From contig QHBT01000029.1 in assembly GCA_003244185.1 (NCBI GenBank), positions 62,001 through 126,000 of the forward strand: a DNA stretch of 64,000 bases, written 5' to 3'. A program made the position numbers and the translations under genes. This document shows, piece by piece, positions 61,756 to 64,000 of this stretch. This DNA comes from Candidatus Dormiibacter spiritus. Its GTDB lineage: Bacteria; Chloroflexota; Dormibacteria; Dormibacterales; Dormibacteraceae. Position 1 is the stretch's first letter. Each line of letters opens with the position of its first letter. The notes under the pieces are model-generated. The model saw only the letters and a program-made list of their open reading frames with translations. It did no database searches and was not told the origin of the DNA.

Positions 61756-62697
61756 GTGGGCAGCAGAGCGCAGACCACTTCACGCCCTGGCCTCTCGCTG
61801 CGAGAGGCGACTCTTCTGCTGCTGATCGCGCCTATTCTCTTCGGCACCACGGGCACCGCCCAGGCGCTGGCCGGAGCCCACGCGGCGCCGCTGGCAGTGG
61901 GCGCGTTGCGCACAGCCGTCGGCGGTCTCGCCCTGGTACTTGTGGCCCTGCTCAGCGGGGGCCCACGGCCACTGCTTCAGGTTCTCTTTAGCCGGCCGTT
62001 GACTGCAACAGTGGCTGCGGTCAGCGTGGCCGCCTATCAGCTGTTCTTCTTCTCCGCTGTGGCGACCACTGGCGTGGCTCTCGGCACAGTGGTCGCCATC
62101 GGCTCGGGCCCAGTGTTCGCCGGACTGTTGGGCCTTCTCATCGGCGAACGTCCCGGCCTTCGCTGGGCGGCCGCCACAGCGCTCGCCCTGGCGGGCGTGC
62201 TGGCTCTGGTCGGGCCGGGCGCGCGGGTCGTGCCCGCCGGTGTCGCCACCGCCCTCGGCGCCGGTCTGGCCTACGCCTGCTTCACAGTCAGCGCGCGGCG
62301 ACTGCTGCGAGCGGGGCACTCGAGCCGAGCTGTGGTTGCCGCGAGCTTTGGCGCCGGCGCACTGTTACTGGTGCCGTTCTGGCTGGGTCAGAACCTGCAG
62401 CAACTTGCCGGGCTGCCCGGATTGCTCCTGATCGGCTGGCTGGGGTTCATCACGACGGCGCTCGCTTACCTGCTCTTCGGACGCGGCCTTCGAGCGGTCC
62501 CCGCCGCCCGCGCCACCACGCTAGGTCTGGCGGAGCCTCTGACCGCCGCGACGCTGGGGCTGCTGCTGCTTCATGAGCGGCCCACACCGATCGGCTGGCT
62601 GGGCGGCGCCTTGATCGCGATGGGTCTGGTCATCCAGGCGGTGCCGACCGCGGACCTCGGACGCCCGGGGGGCTGGCCGCACTGGTTGCGGCGCTGA
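61756..62697 (+). CDS. EamA/DMT-family transporter
   Basis: 313 residues with ten membrane helices in two EamA halves: first half LLLLIAPILFGTTGTAQALA through GPVFAGLLGLLIGERP; second half ATALGAGLAYACFTVSARRL through TAATLGLLLLHERPTPIGWL, each ending in the glycine/glutamate pattern of the family. Probably exports amino acids or related metabolites. GTG start. May be under the PucR protein. Confidence 0.9.
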   Translation: MGSRAQTTSRPGLSLREATLLLLIAPILFGTTGTAQALAGAHAAPLAVGALRTAVGGLALVLVALLSGGPRPLLQVLFSRPLTATVAAVSVAAYQLFFFSAVATTGVALGTVVAIGSGPVFAGLLGLLIGERPGLRWAAATALALAGVLALVGPGARVVPAGVATALGAGLAYACFTVSARRLLRAGHSSRAVVAASFGAGALLLVPFWLGQNLQQLAGLPGLLLIGWLGFITTALAYLLFGRGLRAVPAARATTLGLAEPLTAATLGLLLLHERPTPIGWLGGALIAMGLVIQAVPTADLGRPGGWPHWLRR

Positions 62698-62829
62698 TCG
62701 TCACGTGGCTGGGGGCTGCATCCCTCCGCTCGACCCACTTGCGCCTGCACGGCCGCTGTGGCTCGTCGGCGCGAGCAGGTGGCCGGGCCTGTCGGCTGAC
62801 GCCAATCGGTGCCGTACAGGGAAGTGACG

Positions 62830-64000
62830 CTAGGCGATCGTCGCCACGACACCCCCCGTCTTGAGCAGGTCAACCATCGTGAAAGCGCCACCTGAGCCAT
62901 AGGTCGGGGTCCAGTCTGGCTGCTGTTTGAGGTACGACTGGCTGTCGCCCTGGATCAACCCCGCGAGCACTTCGGCTACGATTCGGCCGCCGACCGGGCC
63001 GAGGTGCTCACCGTTGGCGGTCACAGCAGCTTCTCGAAGGATGTAGAACCACAGCGGTGTGCTCTGCTGCAGGTGCAGCAGCGATAGGTCGGCGAGGTCG
63101 CCGGGCGCCAGCTGCGGCAGCTGCATCGCCTGAGCGACGCGCTGGCCGGACGGCACCCCCATGGTCAGGCCGCGCAGCAGGTTCCGCGTCGGGAGCGAGG
63201 TTGGCGAATCGGGCGGCTGGCCCAGGAGATGGAACAGCACAGTCGAGAGGATGGTGTCGATCTTCTTATTTGGCCGCGCCCGGCTGTCTCCGAAGTCGAA
63301 GAAGGTCTGCCAGTCAATGAACCGGCGCGCCGCGCGGCGTCCGCCACGGAGGTCCGTAGGATCGTCGGGATTGACTGCGCTGGGGTCGAACAACAGCGCG
63401 AAGAACTGCTGTGACGGATCCGTGGCGCTGGTGCCGAAGTTCGCCCGGTAGCTAGGCCGAGCCTGAGAGTGGCCGAAGCGGTAGGCGGCCACCGAAAACT
63501 CCACAGGGATATAGGGGTTGTGACGCCACCTGAAGTACTTGAGCCCGTTGTTGAGCACATCGTCGATAGTTGCCTGGCCGACAGTCTTGGGCAGGAACTC
63601 GTGCAGGATGAGCCATTGATAGTGCCAGCGCACGGTCCGCTGAGCCTCGGCGAAGAGTTCGTCAGTGGTGTGACCAGACCCCAGTTCAGCCCTGACGTCA
63701 GTCACCACCGTGTTGTGGAAACGCAAGAAGGCCAGGTGAAGCTGGGAGACTATCAGGTTCTCATCATTGCGGGGATCACCCGCGATGGCGATGAGCTGGC
63801 TGTTGCGAGGCACGTCGTGGCGTGGGCTGCCGTCGACCGAGACCGCCTCCGAGCCGGGTATCGGCTCGGTGAGAAAACTCGTCCGGCCGCCATCGAGCGA
63901 CTGATCGTAGAGCTGCGGCGAGGCCCCGGGACCGCTCCCATACAGGCTGTCCAAGTCGAGCAGGGGAATTCGAAAGTTGCGGATGGACTCGGGGTCCTGA
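62830..64000 (-). CDS. animal-type haem peroxidase, N-terminus beyond the window
   Basis: 390 residues are in the window, in frame to the right edge. The first visible part reads IRNFRIPLLDLDSLYGSGP (family FRTPxxDLDSVYG), then RNDENLIVSQLHLAFLRFHN, RWHYQWLILHEFLP, and the proximal haem His in AYRFGHSQARPSYR. C-terminal LWFYILREA and LGPVGGRIVAEVL are also family motifs. Bacterial members oxidise halides or organic substrates and are often secreted; the distal His and any signal peptide lie outside the window. Confidence 0.93.
   Translation of the reverse strand, partial: QDPESIRNFRIPLLDLDSLYGSGPGASPQLYDQSLDGGRTSFLTEPIPGSEAVSVDGSPRHDVPRNSQLIAIAGDPRNDENLIVSQLHLAFLRFHNTVVTDVRAELGSGHTTDELFAEAQRTVRWHYQWLILHEFLPKTVGQATIDDVLNNGLKYFRWRHNPYIPVEFSVAAYRFGHSQARPSYRANFGTSATDPSQQFFALLFDPSAVNPDDPTDLRGGRRAARRFIDWQTFFDFGDSRARPNKKIDTILSTVLFHLLGQPPDSPTSLPTRNLLRGLTMGVPSGQRVAQAMQLPQLAPGDLADLSLLHLQQSTPLWFYILREAAVTANGEHLGPVGGRIVAEVLAGLIQGDSQSYLKQQPDWTPTYGSGGAFTMVDLLKTGGVVATIA

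Overview
The window is GC-rich bacterial DNA, densely packed, with many four-base start/stop overlaps (NTGA) and several starts lacking a Shine-Dalgarno sequence. Gene content (split CrtYc/CrtYd lycopene cyclase with a UbiA-type elongase, a MarR regulator divergent from crtE, TreXYZ, GH15, DUF2332, PucR, F420-type LLM proteins) resembles soil Actinomycetota, but related phyla such as Chloroflexota or Dormibacterota share much of it. There are no rRNA or tRNA genes here, so I do not assign a taxon.

Layout. 1-6766: carotenoid locus. Leftward crtE-crtYc-crtYd-crtEb-crtI-crtB (crtB cut by the edge), and divergent marR-fni-glycosyltransferase, with only 30 bp between the two start codons. 6755-16537: MOSC protein, a fused indolepyruvate:ferredoxin oxidoreductase, an ECF sigma factor with a repeat-bearing membrane protein, a lone molybdenum hydroxylase large subunit, and an AraC-VOC pair. 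16538-25668: regulators and decayed genes around an acyl-CoA module (phenylacetate-CoA ligase, split NDP-forming acyl-CoA synthetase, glutaryl-CoA dehydrogenase-like enzyme). 25754-29801: ROK kinase, cell-wall amidase and two tandem lytic transglycosylase paralogues, one frameshifted. 29987-38171: stand-alone enzymes and regulators, an IS630-type transposase scrap and a decayed secreted-protein gene. 38224-49280: alpha-glucan and trehalose block (leftward treX-treY-treZ; rightward malQ, GH15, YggT-like protein). 49359-56053: LLM-hemerythrin fusion, two glycosyltransferases, aconitase. 56253-59582: YciI plus large ECF sigma factor, a Phd/RelE-like pair with a third membrane-protein gene, and a 55-residue ORF behind a strong hairpin. 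59831-64000: PucR regulator, EamA transporter, animal-type haem peroxidase (cut by the edge).

How it fits together. The crt genes should give a C50 or related carotenoid from IPP/DMAPP. The TreX/Y/Z set converts glycogen to trehalose, and MalQ and GH15 recycle maltodextrin or trehalose. Indolepyruvate oxidoreductase, PaaK-like ligase, acyl-CoA synthetase and GCDH-like dehydrogenase point to use of aromatic amino acids or aromatic acids.

Most unusual signals: a roughly 300-bp repeat with long imperfect terminal inverted repeats, present in two full copies and one internally deleted copy; three apparent CTG start codons, two in the trehalose operon; a recurrent -10-like hexamer 6-7 nt before start codons, pointing to leaderless mRNAs; an LLM-hemerythrin fusion; and a three-gene toxin-antitoxin-like operon with a membrane protein. 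Several genes are frameshifted; I cannot tell real decay from assembly error without reads.
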